Positions 43,345 through 52,642 are shown, numbered from the stretch's first letter. The stretch is 64,000 nt of DNA from DASUXA01 sp036378155 (GCA_036378155.1 DASUXA010000057.1:1-64000); one strand, 5' to 3'. A program made the numbers and translations. Notes: a model not told the origin generated them from the letters alone.

Positions 43345-44267
43345 GACGACGTGTCTCCATCCATGGTCAGGGCGACGAAAGCGTCCTCCAGTCCGCGCGA
43401 GGTGACTTCGACGTCGCGCGCGTCGGTGGTGGTGAGCAGCGCGCGCAGCGCCGCGTCCGAGTCGGGGCAGCGCAGCAGGACGATGTCGCCGCGCACGTCG
43501 ACCTCGTCGACGCCGGGCAGCGCGGCCAGCGCGACCGGGTCCGCGCCGGGCAGGGTGGCTTTGATGGTACGGCCGGAGACGATCGACTTGACCTGGGCGG
43601 CGGTGCCGTCGGCGACGATCCGCCCGGCGCGCATCAGCACGATCCGGTTGGCGTACGCGTCGGCTTCGTCCAGGTAGTGCGTCGCGAACACGACGGTGCG
43701 GCCCCGACCGGCTTCCTCGTGTACCGCCGCCCAGAACGCCCGCCTCGCCTCGACGTCCAGCCCCGTGGTGGGCTCGTCGAGAACCATCAGGTCGGGCGTG
43801 GTGACCAGCGCCGTCGCGAACCGGATCCGCTGCTGCTGCCCACCGGACAGCCCGCCGATCAGCCGGTCGGCGAACCCGGTCGCCCCCGCCCGCGCGAGCG
43901 CCTCGGACACCGGTCGCGACCGCCGGTACAGCGCCGCCTGCAACGTGACCATCTCCGCCCCGGTCAGGTCCGGCAGCATCCCGCCGGACTGGAGCATCAC
44001 GCCGACGCGCCCGTCCCGTACCGCCTGGGCGGGGCTCGCCCCGAACAACTCCGCGCGACCCCGGTCCGGCGTGGTCAGTCCGAGCATCATGTCGATCGTG
44101 GTCGACTTGCCGGCGCCGTTCGGGCCGAGCAGGGCGACCACTTCGCCGGGTCGGATGGTGAGGTCCAGCCCGTCGACCGCGGTCACCTGTCCGTACCGCT
44201 TCGTCAGCCCGCGCAGGTCGACCGCTGCCACGGTCACCTCGTCGCGGGCGAGCACATTCTGGGTCAT
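43341..44267 (-). CDS. ABC transporter ATP-binding protein
   Basis: A 308-residue ATPase of the multidrug/lipid DrrA-like class. Walker A LLGPNGAGKSTTID, signature LSGGQQQRI, Walker B LMVLDEPTTGLD and the switch His (VFATHYLDEAD) are all present, with a C-terminal extension of about 90 residues typical of this class. The 3' end overlaps the permease start (ATGA). First gene of a four-gene operon ABC ATPase-permease-kinase-regulator. Confidence 0.92.
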   Translation of the reverse strand: MTQNVLARDEVTVAAVDLRGLTKRYGQVTAVDGLDLTIRPGEVVALLGPNGAGKSTTIDMMLGLTTPDRGRAELFGASPAQAVRDGRVGVMLQSGGMLPDLTGAEMVTLQAALYRRSRPVSEALARAGATGFADRLIGGLSGGQQQRIRFATALVTTPDLMVLDEPTTGLDVEARRAFWAAVHEEAGRGRTVVFATHYLDEADAYANRIVLMRAGRIVADGTAAQVKSIVSGRTIKATLPGADPVALAALPGVDEVDVRGDIVLLRCPDSDAALRALLTTTDARDVEVTSRGLEDAFVALTMDGDTSS

Positions 44268-44388
44268 GCCGACAGCGTCGCGGTCGTGCCGGTCGGGTAC
44301 CTCGCGGTCACGTCACGGCGGCGGCATGACGGATGTCAGGGTGGCGCGTCAACCGACCGTCGCGGCGCGGACGTGACACGCTGGATCC

Positions 44389-44787
44389 GTGCCGTACCGC
44401 CCGTTGGTTGTGGTGATCCTCGCGGCGCACTGGGCGTTCCTCGGGTACCTGGTGCTCGGCGGGTTCCTCGCCTGGCGCTGGCCGCGGGCGGTCTGGCCGC
44501 ACGTCGCGGCGGTTGCCTGGGGCGTGTACGTGGTGCTGGTACCGACGAGTTGTCCGCTGACCGTCGCCGAGGACTGGGCCCGGCGGCACGCCGGTGAGGG
44601 AGCGGTGACCAGCGGGTTCATCGACAGGTACGTGGAAGGCGTGCTCTATCCGCCGCAGTACACCTGGCTGGTGCGGGTACTGGTGGCGCTGATCGTGCTC
44701 GCCTCGTGGACCGGCGCCTGGCTGCTGTACCGACGCCACGCCAGGGCGGCGAAATCCCGGCTTCGTCGCCACGCCCCGCTACCGTGA
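44389..44787 (+). CDS. DUF2784 membrane protein
   Basis: A 132-residue protein with about four membrane helices. Family-type features: AHWAFLGYLVLGGFLAWRWP at the start, VPTSCPLTVAEDWARRHAGE and FIDRYVEGVLYPPQY in the middle. Function is not known. The GTG at 44389 follows CACGCT by 6 bases, so it may be leaderless. It ends 5 bases before the ftsK start, leaving the ftsK -10 hexamer inside its last codons. Confidence 0.82.
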   Translation: MPYRPLVVVILAAHWAFLGYLVLGGFLAWRWPRAVWPHVAAVAWGVYVVLVPTSCPLTVAEDWARRHAGEGAVTSGFIDRYVEGVLYPPQYTWLVRVLVALIVLASWTGAWLLYRRHARAAKSRLRRHAPLP

Positions 44788-44792
44788 CACCC

Positions 44793-47261
44793 ATGGCTGG
44801 GCGCTCGTCAGCGACGAACCGACGCCGCACGAGCGGCGCGTCGCGTCGTACGCCGCCCCGCCCCCGCCGGTCGACCCGTCAGACGGCTCGGCAGCCGGCA
44901 CGTCGGCGACCGGTGAGCAGGCGGACCACAGGTACGATCCCCGGACCGTTCACGGTGCTGGGGCGGTTGATCGTCGCGCTGTGGATGGGCGTGGCGCACG
45001 CGATCGGGTGGCTGGTACGCGCGGTCGGCAGGCACGCGGCGACCGCCACGGACCTGGACGTGGAGCACCGGCGCGACGGCGCGGGACTGCTCGCCCTCGG
45101 CGTGGCGCTGCTGCTCGGCGTCGCCGTGTGGTTCCACGGCGGCGGACCGTTCGGCGACTATCTGGCGGCCGTGACCAGGCTGTTCCTCGGCTCGGTCGCC
45201 GCGCTTGTGCCGCTGGTCCTGGTGGTCACCGCGGTCCGGTTGATGCGTTCGCAGCCCGAGCCGGAGCACCAGGGCCGGGGGCTGGTCGGCTGGACCGCGC
45301 TGTTCGTCGGGTTCGCCGGGCTGCTGCATCTCGCCGCGCATCGACCGATCGACGTCGACCGGATGGAGTCCGCCGGCGGTGTGCTGGGTCGCGCGGTCGG
45401 CGGCGCGCTGGCCGGGGCGGTGACGACCTGGGTGGCGGTACCGGTCCTGACCCTGCTGTCGCTGTTCGGGCTGCTGGTGGTGACCGCCACGCCGGTCAAC
45501 CGGATTCCGCACCGGTTCCGGCAACTGCGTGATCTGGTGTTCGGTCGCCCCGACGCGTCCACAGTAGACACCGCGCCCGAGGCGGCGGAGCCGGTCGCGA
45601 CCCGGCTGCGGCGCGGCGGGTCGCGTCGCCGGCAGGGCGTGTTCGCCGACGACTCGTCGGACGGGTCGGAGGAGTCGACCCAGGAGGTACCGGTGCCCGC
45701 GCCGAAGCCGGCACCGGTGCGCAAGCCGCCACCGCCGCCGGAGCACTCGCCGCTGCCGACCCGCGCCGAGCAACTCGCGCTCACCGACGCCGACTACAAA
45801 CTGCCGCCGCCGCACCTGCTCGCGGCGGGCGAGCCGGCGAAGGCGCGCAGCCGCGCCAACGACGAGGTGATCGTGGCGCTGCGCAGCGTGTTCGAGCAGT
45901 TCGATGTGGACGCCGCGGTCACCGGGTTCGTCCGGGGACCGACCGTCACCCGGTACGAGGTCGAGGTCGGTCCGGGCGTCAAGGTGGAGCGGATCACCCA
46001 GCTGTCGCGCAACATCGCGTACGCGGTGAAGTCCCCCGACGTGCGGATCATCAGCCCGATTCCGGGCAAGAGCGCGGTCGGCGTGGAGATCCCGAACTCC
46101 GACCGGGAGAACGTCGCCCTGGGCGACGTGCTGCGGTCCCGCGCCGCCACGTCCGACCACCATCCGCTGGTCGTCGGGCTGGGCAAGGACATCGAGGGCC
46201 AGTTCGTGGTCGCGAACCTGGCGAAGATGCCGCACATGCTGATCGCCGGCGCCACCGGCGCCGGCAAGTCGTCCTGCCTGAACTCGCTGCTGGTGTCCGT
46301 GCTGACCAGGGCGACCCCGGACGAGGTACGGCTGCTGCTGATCGACCCGAAGCGGGTCGAACTAACCGGCTACCAGGGCGTACCGCATCTGGTCACGCCG
46401 ATCGTGACCAATCCGAAGAAGGCGGCGGACGCTCTCGACTGGGTGGTCCGGGAAATGGAGATGCGGTACGACGACCTCGCCGCCGCCGGGGTACGCCACA
46501 TCGACGACTACAACCGCAAGGTGCGCGCCGGGCAGATCAAGCCGCCGCCGGGCAGCGAGCGGGTCATCCGCCCGTACCCGTACCTGCTGGTCATCGTCGA
46601 CGAGTTGGCGGACCTGATGATGGTCGCCCCCCGCGACGTCGAGGACGCGGTGGTACGGATCACCCAGCTCGCCCGTGCCGCCGGCATCCACCTGGTACTG
46701 GCGACCCAACGGCCGAGCGTGGACGTGGTGACCGGGCTGATCAAGGCGAACGTCCCGTCCCGCCTCGCGTTCGCCACGTCGAGCCTCGCCGACTCGCGGG
46801 TCATCCTCGACCAGCCGGGTGCCGAGAAGTTGATCGGACGCGGCGACGCGCTGTTCCTGCCGATGGGCGCGTCGAAGCCGATCCGGTTGCAGGGCGCCTG
46901 GGTCGGCGAGACCGAGATCGCCGACGTGGTGAAGTTCTGCAAGGACCAGCGTGAGCCGGAGTTCCGTCCGGACGTGCTCACCCCGCCGCAGGACGCCAAG
47001 AAGAAGATCGACGAGGACATCGGCGAGGACCTGGAGCTGCTGCTGCAGGCGGCGGAACTCGTGGTCACCAGCCAGTTCGGCTCGACGTCGATGCTGCAAC
47101 GCAAGTTGCGGGTCGGGTTCGCCAAGGCGGGACGGCTGATGGACCTGATGGAAAGTCGGGGCATCGTCGGCCCGTCGGAGGGTTCGAAGGCGCGCGAGGT
47201 ACTGGTCAAACCGGACGAGTTGGAGGAGGTGCTGGACGGCATCCGGGGCGGTGCGGACTGA
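44793..47261 (+). CDS. ftsK: DNA translocase FtsK/SpoIIIE
   Basis: Pumps chromosomal DNA during division or sporulation septation. The 822-residue protein has a basic head, about five membrane segments (about 50-240), a Pro-rich linker, and the motor: Walker A GATGAGKS (486-493), DPKRVELTGYQGVPHLVTPI, Walker B LLVIVDELADLMM, and QRPSVDVVTGLIKANVPSR. The C-terminal gamma domain (SQFGSTSMLQRKLRVGFAKAG) recognises oriented DNA motifs. ATG 44793 follows TACCGT by 7 bases, so it appears leaderless. The linker is shorter than in E. coli. Confidence 0.95.
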   Translation: MAGRSSATNRRRTSGASRRTPPRPRRSTRQTARQPARRRPVSRRTTGTIPGPFTVLGRLIVALWMGVAHAIGWLVRAVGRHAATATDLDVEHRRDGAGLLALGVALLLGVAVWFHGGGPFGDYLAAVTRLFLGSVAALVPLVLVVTAVRLMRSQPEPEHQGRGLVGWTALFVGFAGLLHLAAHRPIDVDRMESAGGVLGRAVGGALAGAVTTWVAVPVLTLLSLFGLLVVTATPVNRIPHRFRQLRDLVFGRPDASTVDTAPEAAEPVATRLRRGGSRRRQGVFADDSSDGSEESTQEVPVPAPKPAPVRKPPPPPEHSPLPTRAEQLALTDADYKLPPPHLLAAGEPAKARSRANDEVIVALRSVFEQFDVDAAVTGFVRGPTVTRYEVEVGPGVKVERITQLSRNIAYAVKSPDVRIISPIPGKSAVGVEIPNSDRENVALGDVLRSRAATSDHHPLVVGLGKDIEGQFVVANLAKMPHMLIAGATGAGKSSCLNSLLVSVLTRATPDEVRLLLIDPKRVELTGYQGVPHLVTPIVTNPKKAADALDWVVREMEMRYDDLAAAGVRHIDDYNRKVRAGQIKPPPGSERVIRPYPYLLVIVDELADLMMVAPRDVEDAVVRITQLARAAGIHLVLATQRPSVDVVTGLIKANVPSRLAFATSSLADSRVILDQPGAEKLIGRGDALFLPMGASKPIRLQGAWVGETEIADVVKFCKDQREPEFRPDVLTPPQDAKKKIDEDIGEDLELLLQAAELVVTSQFGSTSMLQRKLRVGFAKAGRLMDLMESRGIVGPSEGSKAREVLVKPDELEEVLDGIRGGAD

Positions 47262-47349
47262 CGCCCGTTGATCGTCCGGACCGTTTCTGGTGGGCGACAT
47301 CACGACACTCGGTCGGGGTTTGTCGCCGCTGGTCGGTACCCTCGTCAGC

Positions 47350-48876
47350 GTGTCTTCCAACGCCGCCACCCCACCCGGTGACGCTGCCCAGGTCGGCGGC
47401 TCGCGCCGTCGCCCCGGTCGGGTCGCCCTGCTGACGCTCGGCTGCGCCCGCAACGAGGTTGACTCCGAGGAGTTGGCTGGGCGACTGGCCGCCGACGGGT
47501 GGCAGTTGACCACCGACGGCTCCGACGCCGACGTGGTGCTCGTGAACACCTGCGGTTTCGTGGAGAGCGCCAAGCGCGACTCGATCGACACGCTGCTGGC
47601 CGCCGCGGACACCGGGGCGAAGGTGGTGGCCGCGGGCTGCATGGCGGAGCGGTACGGTCGCGAACTCGCCGAGAGCCTGCCCGAGGCGGACGCGGTGCTC
47701 AGCTTCGACGACTATCCGTCGATCTCCGCGCGGCTGCGTTCGGTGCTCGCCGGCGACACGATCGACGCGCACACGCCCCGCGACCGGCGCACCCTGCTGC
47801 CGTTGACGCCGGTCGCCCGGCGCGAGGTCCGGGTGCCGACGCCCGGTCACGCCGACCCGGTCGACGAGCACACTCCGGCGCACCTGCGTCCGGTGCTGCG
47901 CCGTCGCCTCGACACCGGACCGGTCGCGTCGCTGAAGCTGGCGAGCGGCTGCGACCGCCGGTGCGCCTTCTGCGCCATCCCGACGTTCCGGGGCGCGTTC
48001 GTCTCCCGTACCCCCGACGAGATCCTCGCCGAAGCCGAATGGCTCGCCGGCACCGGCGTCCGGGAACTCGTCCTGGTCAGCGAAAACTCCACGTCGTACG
48101 GCAAGGATCTCGGCGACCCGCGCCTGCTGGAGAAGCTGCTGCCGCAGCTCGCCACAGTCGACGGCATCGTCCGGGTGCGCGCGGTCTACCTGCAGCCCGC
48201 CGAGATGCGACCGGGGCTGGTCGAGGTGCTCGCCACCACGCCCGGCGTCGCGCCGTACTTCGACCTGTCGTTCCAGCACGCCTCCGAGCCGGTGCTGCGC
48301 CGGATGCGCCGGTTCGGCTCGACCGACCGGTTCCTGGCGCTGCTGGACTCGGTACGGGCGCTGGCGCCGGACGCCGGGGCGCGCAGCAACGTCATCGTCG
48401 GATTCCCCGGCGAGACCAGGGCGGATGTCGCGGAGCTGGAACGCTTCCTGACCGCGGCGCGGCTGGACGCGATCGGCGTCTTCGAGTACAGCGACGAAGA
48501 GGGCACCGAGGCGGCGACCCTCGCCGGCAAGGTGGGCGCGTCGACCGTCAAGCGCCGGTACGAGCGGATCAGCGCCCTCGTCGAGGAACTGTGCAGCCAG
48601 CGCGCCGAGGAACGGATCGGCTCGACGATCGAGGTGCTGGTCGAGAGCGTCGACGGCGACGTCGAGGGTAGGGCTGCCCACCAGGCGCCTGAGGTCGACG
48701 GGTCGACCACGCTGGTCGGACCGCTCGCCGCCGGGCTCCGCCCCGGCGACCTGGTCCGCGCCACGGTCAGTGGCAGCGTCGGGATCGACCTGGTCGCCAC
48801 GCCGGTCGAGGTGATCTCGTCGGCCGCGTCCGACGCCGCGACGTCCCGAGCGACGGAGCCGGCGGGCGTTCGGTGA
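47350..48876 (+). CDS. rimO: Ribosomal protein S12 methylthiotransferase RimO
   Basis: A radical-SAM enzyme that thiomethylates Asp of S12. The 508-residue protein has the N-terminal cluster-binding domain (LLTLGCARNEVDSEEL; VNTCGF; AAGCMAERYG), the radical-SAM site SGCDRRCAFC (three Cys) and a C-terminal TRAM domain. The GTG at 47350 was chosen because TACCCT ends 7 bases earlier; a GTG at 47290 adds 20 residues but lies before this promoter. Stop overlaps the pgsA start. FtsK-RimO-PgsA-CinA-ClgR order is typical. Confidence 0.93.
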   Translation: MSSNAATPPGDAAQVGGSRRRPGRVALLTLGCARNEVDSEELAGRLAADGWQLTTDGSDADVVLVNTCGFVESAKRDSIDTLLAAADTGAKVVAAGCMAERYGRELAESLPEADAVLSFDDYPSISARLRSVLAGDTIDAHTPRDRRTLLPLTPVARREVRVPTPGHADPVDEHTPAHLRPVLRRRLDTGPVASLKLASGCDRRCAFCAIPTFRGAFVSRTPDEILAEAEWLAGTGVRELVLVSENSTSYGKDLGDPRLLEKLLPQLATVDGIVRVRAVYLQPAEMRPGLVEVLATTPGVAPYFDLSFQHASEPVLRRMRRFGSTDRFLALLDSVRALAPDAGARSNVIVGFPGETRADVAELERFLTAARLDAIGVFEYSDEEGTEAATLAGKVGASTVKRRYERISALVEELCSQRAEERIGSTIEVLVESVDGDVEGRAAHQAPEVDGSTTLVGPLAAGLRPGDLVRATVSGSVGIDLVATPVEVISSAASDAATSRATEPAGVR

Positions 48877-49472
48877 GCGCGGTGCCGGAGCCGGTGACAG
48901 CGGGGCCGCCGGCGCCCCGCAAGGCCCCGGTGCTCAACGTCGCGAACGCGCTGACCGCGCTGCGGCTGGTCCTGATACCTCTGTTCCTCGGCTTCGTCAT
49001 CGCCTCGCAGATGACCGGGTCGGGCTGGCGGATGGCGGCGTGCGTGGTGTTCTGCGTGGCGTCGCTCACCGACTTCGTCGACGGGTGGATCGCACGGACG
49101 TACGACCTGGTCACCTCGTTCGGCAAGGTGGCGGACCCGATCGCCGACAAGGCGCTGACCGGCACCGCCCTGGTGCTGCTGTCGTGGTACGGGCAGCTCG
49201 CCTGGTGGGTGACGCTGCTCATCCTGGTCCGCGAGTTCGCGGTGACCGCCCTGCGGTTCTGGGTGATCCGGCACGGGGTGATAGCCGCGAGCCGGGGCGG
49301 CAAGGCGAAGACGGTGCTGCAGATCACCGCGATCGCCTGGTACCTGTGGCCGTTCCCGCCCGCGCTCGCGGCGGTGGGTCCGTGGCTGATGGCGGCAGCG
49401 CTCGTGGTGACCGTGGTCACCGGTCTGGACTACGTACTGCGCGCGCTGCGGCTGCGCCGGGTCGGCAGGTGA
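48873..49472 (+). CDS. pgsA: CDP-diacylglycerol-glycerol-3-phosphate 3-phosphatidyltransferase
   Basis: Makes phosphatidylglycerophosphate, the precursor of phosphatidylglycerol. The 199-residue membrane protein has the CDP-alcohol transferase signature DFVDGWIARTYDLVTSFGKV followed by ADPIADK (DG..AR........G...D...D), and five or so helices. Close relatives make phosphatidylinositol phosphate; the substrate is inferred from position. Stop and start overlap with rimO (GTGA) and cinA (GTGA). Confidence 0.9.
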   Translation: MSAVPEPVTAGPPAPRKAPVLNVANALTALRLVLIPLFLGFVIASQMTGSGWRMAACVVFCVASLTDFVDGWIARTYDLVTSFGKVADPIADKALTGTALVLLSWYGQLAWWVTLLILVREFAVTALRFWVIRHGVIAASRGGKAKTVLQITAIAWYLWPFPPALAAVGPWLMAAALVVTVVTGLDYVLRALRLRRVGR

Positions 49473-49945
49473 GCGTGCCGACCGCGGCACACGTGCTGGA
49501 CGTGCTGCGCGGGCGTGGGCAGACCCTCGCCGTCGCCGAGTCGCTCACGGGCGGTCGGCTCGCGGCGACGATCGTCGACGTGCCGGGCGCGAGCCGGGTG
49601 TTTCGCGGCGGGCTCGTGGTCTACGCCAGCGATCTGAAGAGCAGCCTGGCGGGCGTACCGGCGGACCTGCTCGCCGCCCGGGGAGCGGTCGACCCGGACG
49701 TCGCGATCGCGCTCGCCGTCGGGGCGCGGCGGGTGTGCGGCGCGGACTGGGGTGTCGGTACCACCGGGGTGGCGGGCCCCGATCCGCAGGACGGCGCGCC
49801 GGTGGGGACGGTGTACGTGGCGGCGGCGGGGCCGGACCGCGACCCCGTGGTACGGCGGTTGGCCCTCGGGGGCGGGCGGGACGCCGTCCGGTCCGGTACC
49901 GTCGCCGCCGCCTTGGCGCTGCTGGACGACCTGCTGTCGCGCTGA
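49469..49945 (+). CDS. cinA: CinA C-terminal-type nicotinamide-nucleotide amidase
   Basis: A 158-residue stand-alone CinA C-terminal domain (PncC), which deamidates NMN in NAD recycling. Motifs TLAVAESLTGGRLAATIVDVPGASRVFRGGLVVY, GVGTTGVAGPDPQDG and VGTVYVA are present. The N-terminal nucleotide-pyrophosphatase half of full CinA is absent, which is usual in actinobacteria. The GTG at 49469 overlaps the pgsA stop (GTGA). clgR follows after a 208-base gap. Confidence 0.9.
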   Translation: MSVPTAAHVLDVLRGRGQTLAVAESLTGGRLAATIVDVPGASRVFRGGLVVYASDLKSSLAGVPADLLAARGAVDPDVAIALAVGARRVCGADWGVGTTGVAGPDPQDGAPVGTVYVAAAGPDRDPVVRRLALGGGRDAVRSGTVAAALALLDDLLSR

Positions 49946-50153
49946 GCTCGGGGCGCGGTCGAGCGGCCCGACCCGGTCGCCGGGCTTCGTCGTTCTTTGT
50001 CCGGATGATCCCTGCGGCTTTGCGCGCTGTTCGTCCGGCCCGCCTGGATGTCGATCCGGCTCTCAGCGGGTACCGTGGGTCCATGCCGGTTCCACCAGCC
50101 GGCTTGCTTCGTCCCCGGCGCGCAGCCGGCGGTCGCATCGAAGGGGGTGCGCT

Positions 50154-50735
50154 ATGGTCCTGCTCCGCCGGGTGATCGGCGACGCACTGCGGGCCCGCCG
50201 CCAATCGCAGCGGCGCACCCTGCGCGAAGTGTCGACCAAGGCGAATGTCAGCCTGGGCTATCTGTCCGAGATCGAACGTGGGCAGAAGGAAGCCTCCAGC
50301 GAACTGCTCGCCTCGATCTGCGAGGCGCTCGGCGCGCACCTGTCCGAACTGCTGCGCGATGTGAGCGACACGCTCGCCCTCGCCGAGCAGCTGCCCAGCT
50401 TCGCGGCCGCCGACGCGGCGGGTACGCCCGCCGGCGACCTGGACCGGGCGTCCGACCTGGACCGGTCTGGCACCGCACCGGCGGCGCCGACGCCGGAGCC
50501 CGAGCGCGAGCCGGTGAGCGCGGTGGCTGCCTCCGCCGGCGAGGCGCCCGCCCGACCCGCGGCAGCTCCCGCGATGCGGGCGCAGGCGATGGTCGCGCCG
50601 CGTGCGCGGACCGAGAGCGCCGTGGACGGCGACGTGACGGTGACCATCCGGCACGATTCGCCGCTGCGCACCACGCTCAAGGCAAGCCGTACCGCCAGGC
50701 GTGACGACGCTGCGCACGCACCCGTCTACGCCTGA
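50154..50735 (+). CDS. clgR: ClgR-like XRE-family regulator
   Basis: A 193-residue activator of Clp protease and, in mycobacteria, of the Psp system. The HTH (about 8-65) reads LREVSTKANVSLGYLSEIERGQKEASSELLASICEALG, matching the ClgR/PopR type. The rest is an Ala/Pro/Glu-rich linker and a short C-terminal element VTVTIRHDSPLRTTLKASR, a typical ClgR degradation-tail region. ATG 50154 follows GAAGGGGG. TACCGT at 50071-50076 could be its -10. It heads a clgR-pspA-pspM block. Confidence 0.9.
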   Translation: MVLLRRVIGDALRARRQSQRRTLREVSTKANVSLGYLSEIERGQKEASSELLASICEALGAHLSELLRDVSDTLALAEQLPSFAAADAAGTPAGDLDRASDLDRSGTAPAAPTPEPEREPVSAVAASAGEAPARPAAAPAMRAQAMVAPRARTESAVDGDVTVTIRHDSPLRTTLKASRTARRDDAAHAPVYA

Positions 50736-50883
50736 CGACCGCCGCTGGACACCACCGTGCCGCCCACTGGTTAGCCGGGTGGGCGTGTCGGGCTCGCGCG
50801 CCCCTGTCACCATGAAGGAGACGGATACGACAGGGCGGCCGGCGACACCGGCGAGGCGACCGCCGCAGAGAGGACCCGCAGAG

Positions 50884-51777
50884 ATGGCGAACCCGTTCGT
50901 CAAGGGCTGGCGATACCTGATGGCGCTGTTTGGCGCCAAGATCGACGAGTACGCCGACCCGAAGGTTCAGATCCAGCAGGCGATCGAGGACGCGCAACGC
51001 CAGCATCAGGCGCTCGTCCAGCAGGCGGCGGCGGTGATCGGCAACCAGCGGCAGCTCGAGATGAAGCTGTCGCGCCAGATGGACGAGGTACAGAAGTTGC
51101 AGTCGTCCGCGCGGCAGTCGCTGGTCCTGGCGGACAAGGCGCGCGCCGAGGGTGACGCGGCCCGCGCCCAGGAGTTCGAGAACGCCGCGCAGACGTTCGC
51201 CAGCCAGCTGGTCGCCGCGGAGCAGTCGATGGAGGACCTGAAGACCCTCCACGACCAGGCGCTCGGCGCCGCGGCGCAGGCTCGCAAGGCGGTCGAGAAC
51301 AACTCGATGATCCTGCAGCAGAAGCTCGCCGAACGGACCAAGCTGCTCAGCCAGCTCGAACAGGCGAAGATGCAGGAAACCATCGCCCATTCGCTGGAAG
51401 GCATGAGCCAGCTCGCCGCGCCCGGCAACACACCGTCGCTGGACGAGGTGCGCGAAAAGATCGAGCGTCGGTACGCGACCGCGATGGGTCGCGCCGAGCT
51501 CGCCCAGAACTCGGTCGAGGGCCGCATGCTCGAGGTACAGAAGTCGACGCTGGACATGGCCGGCGCGGCCCGCCTCGAGCAGATCCGCGCCAGCTTGACG
51601 GGCCCGCGCGACGGCGGTGGCGGCGGCTCCGTGTCGGGCGCGCCGAGCCGTCCGGCGGTCACGGCGAGCGGCAACGGCACCGGTACCGACGATCCGGCGA
51701 ACGCCCGCCTCGACCAGATCCGGGCGAGCCTGGCGAACAACGACTCCGCGACCGGCGACGCGTCGGCGTCGAGCTGA
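50884..51777 (+). CDS. pspA: Phage-shock protein PspA
   Basis: A membrane-stabilising ESCRT-III-like protein, 297 residues. The N-terminal amphipathic helix and long coiled coil are clear (ANPFVKGWRYLMALFGAKID; AIEDAQRQHQALVQQAAAVI; QTFASQLVAAEQSMEDLKTL). The C-terminus (about 240-297) is a Gly/Ser linker carrying two near copies of ARLEQIRASL (ARLEQIRASLTG and ARLDQIRASLAN). ATG 50884 follows AGAGAGGAC. pspM follows after 12 bases, and clgR precedes it, as in mycobacteria. Confidence 0.93.
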   Translation: MANPFVKGWRYLMALFGAKIDEYADPKVQIQQAIEDAQRQHQALVQQAAAVIGNQRQLEMKLSRQMDEVQKLQSSARQSLVLADKARAEGDAARAQEFENAAQTFASQLVAAEQSMEDLKTLHDQALGAAAQARKAVENNSMILQQKLAERTKLLSQLEQAKMQETIAHSLEGMSQLAAPGNTPSLDEVREKIERRYATAMGRAELAQNSVEGRMLEVQKSTLDMAGAARLEQIRASLTGPRDGGGGGSVSGAPSRPAVTASGNGTGTDDPANARLDQIRASLANNDSATGDASASS

Positions 51778-51789
51778 CCGGGAGGCGCG

Positions 51790-52563
51790 ATGGTCGACGA
51801 GCGCGCACGGTACTTCCGGACGCTGCGTAAGCTGCGCCGGTCGACGCGGCGTTGGAGCGTGACGGCGGCGACCCTGGCCGGGGCGACGGCGGTGCTCGTG
51901 CCGTACCACGGCGTCGGTCTGCCGGATGCGATCTGGGCGGCGTTCGCCGGTGCCAGCGCCATGGTGACGGCCTGGCGCTGGCGCGACCATCGCGCTCTCG
52001 CCGCCCAGCCCGCGCCCCCCGAACCCGACCCGACTGTGGTCGCCGCCCGCGCCCAGCGGCGGTTCGAAGGTGTCGTCGCCCGGCTCGCCGGTCCGAACGC
52101 GGTCGAGGAACTGCGGCGCGCGCAGGGCCGGCTGAAGATGCGCGGGCTCGCGGTGTCGTCGTACTGGGCGCGGCTCGACCGGGCCAGCGCCACCTTGTCC
52201 GGGCTGGCATCGCGGCTGACCGGACCGGCGCAGGCGGCGGTGCTGGAAGCCGGGGTCGCCGAACGTTCGCTGCGTGAACTCGGGGAACGGGTCGCGTCGG
52301 TGGAGCGCGCGATGCGGGTCGCGCCGAAGGACGCGGCAGCCGAGCTGAGCCAGTCGCACCAGGAACTCGTCGGGCAGTTCGCCGCCGGGGTGGAGAGCTA
52401 CGAGCGGCTCGTCGCGGCGGCTGCCGGGTACGTCGCCGAGGACGGCCGGCTGTCCAGCGACCCCATTCCGATGACCCGGCTCGTGGAGGCGACCGAACTG
52501 CTGCGCGGTATCACCGCCGGGTTGTCCGAACTACGCGTCGCCACCCGTCCCACCGTCCCGTAG
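51790..52563 (+). CDS. pspM: PspM-like phage-shock envelope protein
   Basis: A 257-residue protein with two close N-terminal membrane helices (about 22-62, around WSVTAATLAGATAVLVPY and AIWAAFAGASAMVTAW) and a helical cytoplasmic part. Position after pspA and this architecture match PspM, the membrane partner of mycobacterial PspA that tethers it or senses stress. ATG 51790 follows GGGAGG. The fourth mycobacterial gene, pspN, is not present. It converges on the Nei-type gene. Confidence 0.78.
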   Translation: MVDERARYFRTLRKLRRSTRRWSVTAATLAGATAVLVPYHGVGLPDAIWAAFAGASAMVTAWRWRDHRALAAQPAPPEPDPTVVAARAQRRFEGVVARLAGPNAVEELRRAQGRLKMRGLAVSSYWARLDRASATLSGLASRLTGPAQAAVLEAGVAERSLRELGERVASVERAMRVAPKDAAAELSQSHQELVGQFAAGVESYERLVAAAAGYVAEDGRLSSDPIPMTRLVEATELLRGITAGLSELRVATRPTVP

Positions 52564-52585
52564 CGCCGCCGTGGCCCGGCGGCGC
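52563..52585 (+). terminator. Hairpin after pspM
   Basis: GCGCCGCC (52563-52570) pairs with GGCGGCGC (52578-52585) around a 7-base loop, with the stop codon of pspM ending at 52563. It has no U-run. The gap after it carries a 15-bp direct repeat. Confidence 0.5.
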
Positions 52586-52605
52586 CGTCGGCGGTCGCCG
52601 TCGCC

Positions 52606-52635
52606 TGCCGGACGTGCCGCTGCCGGACGTGCCGC
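52606..52635. repeat. 15-bp direct repeat between pspM and the Nei-type gene
   Basis: TGCCGGACGTGCCGC occurs twice, at 52606-52620 and 52621-52635, just before the stop of the convergent DNA-glycosylase gene (52643). A diverged third copy starts at 52636. This is the third convergent junction in the window with short tandem repeats. Confidence 0.6.
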
Positions 52636-52642
52636 TGTCGGC

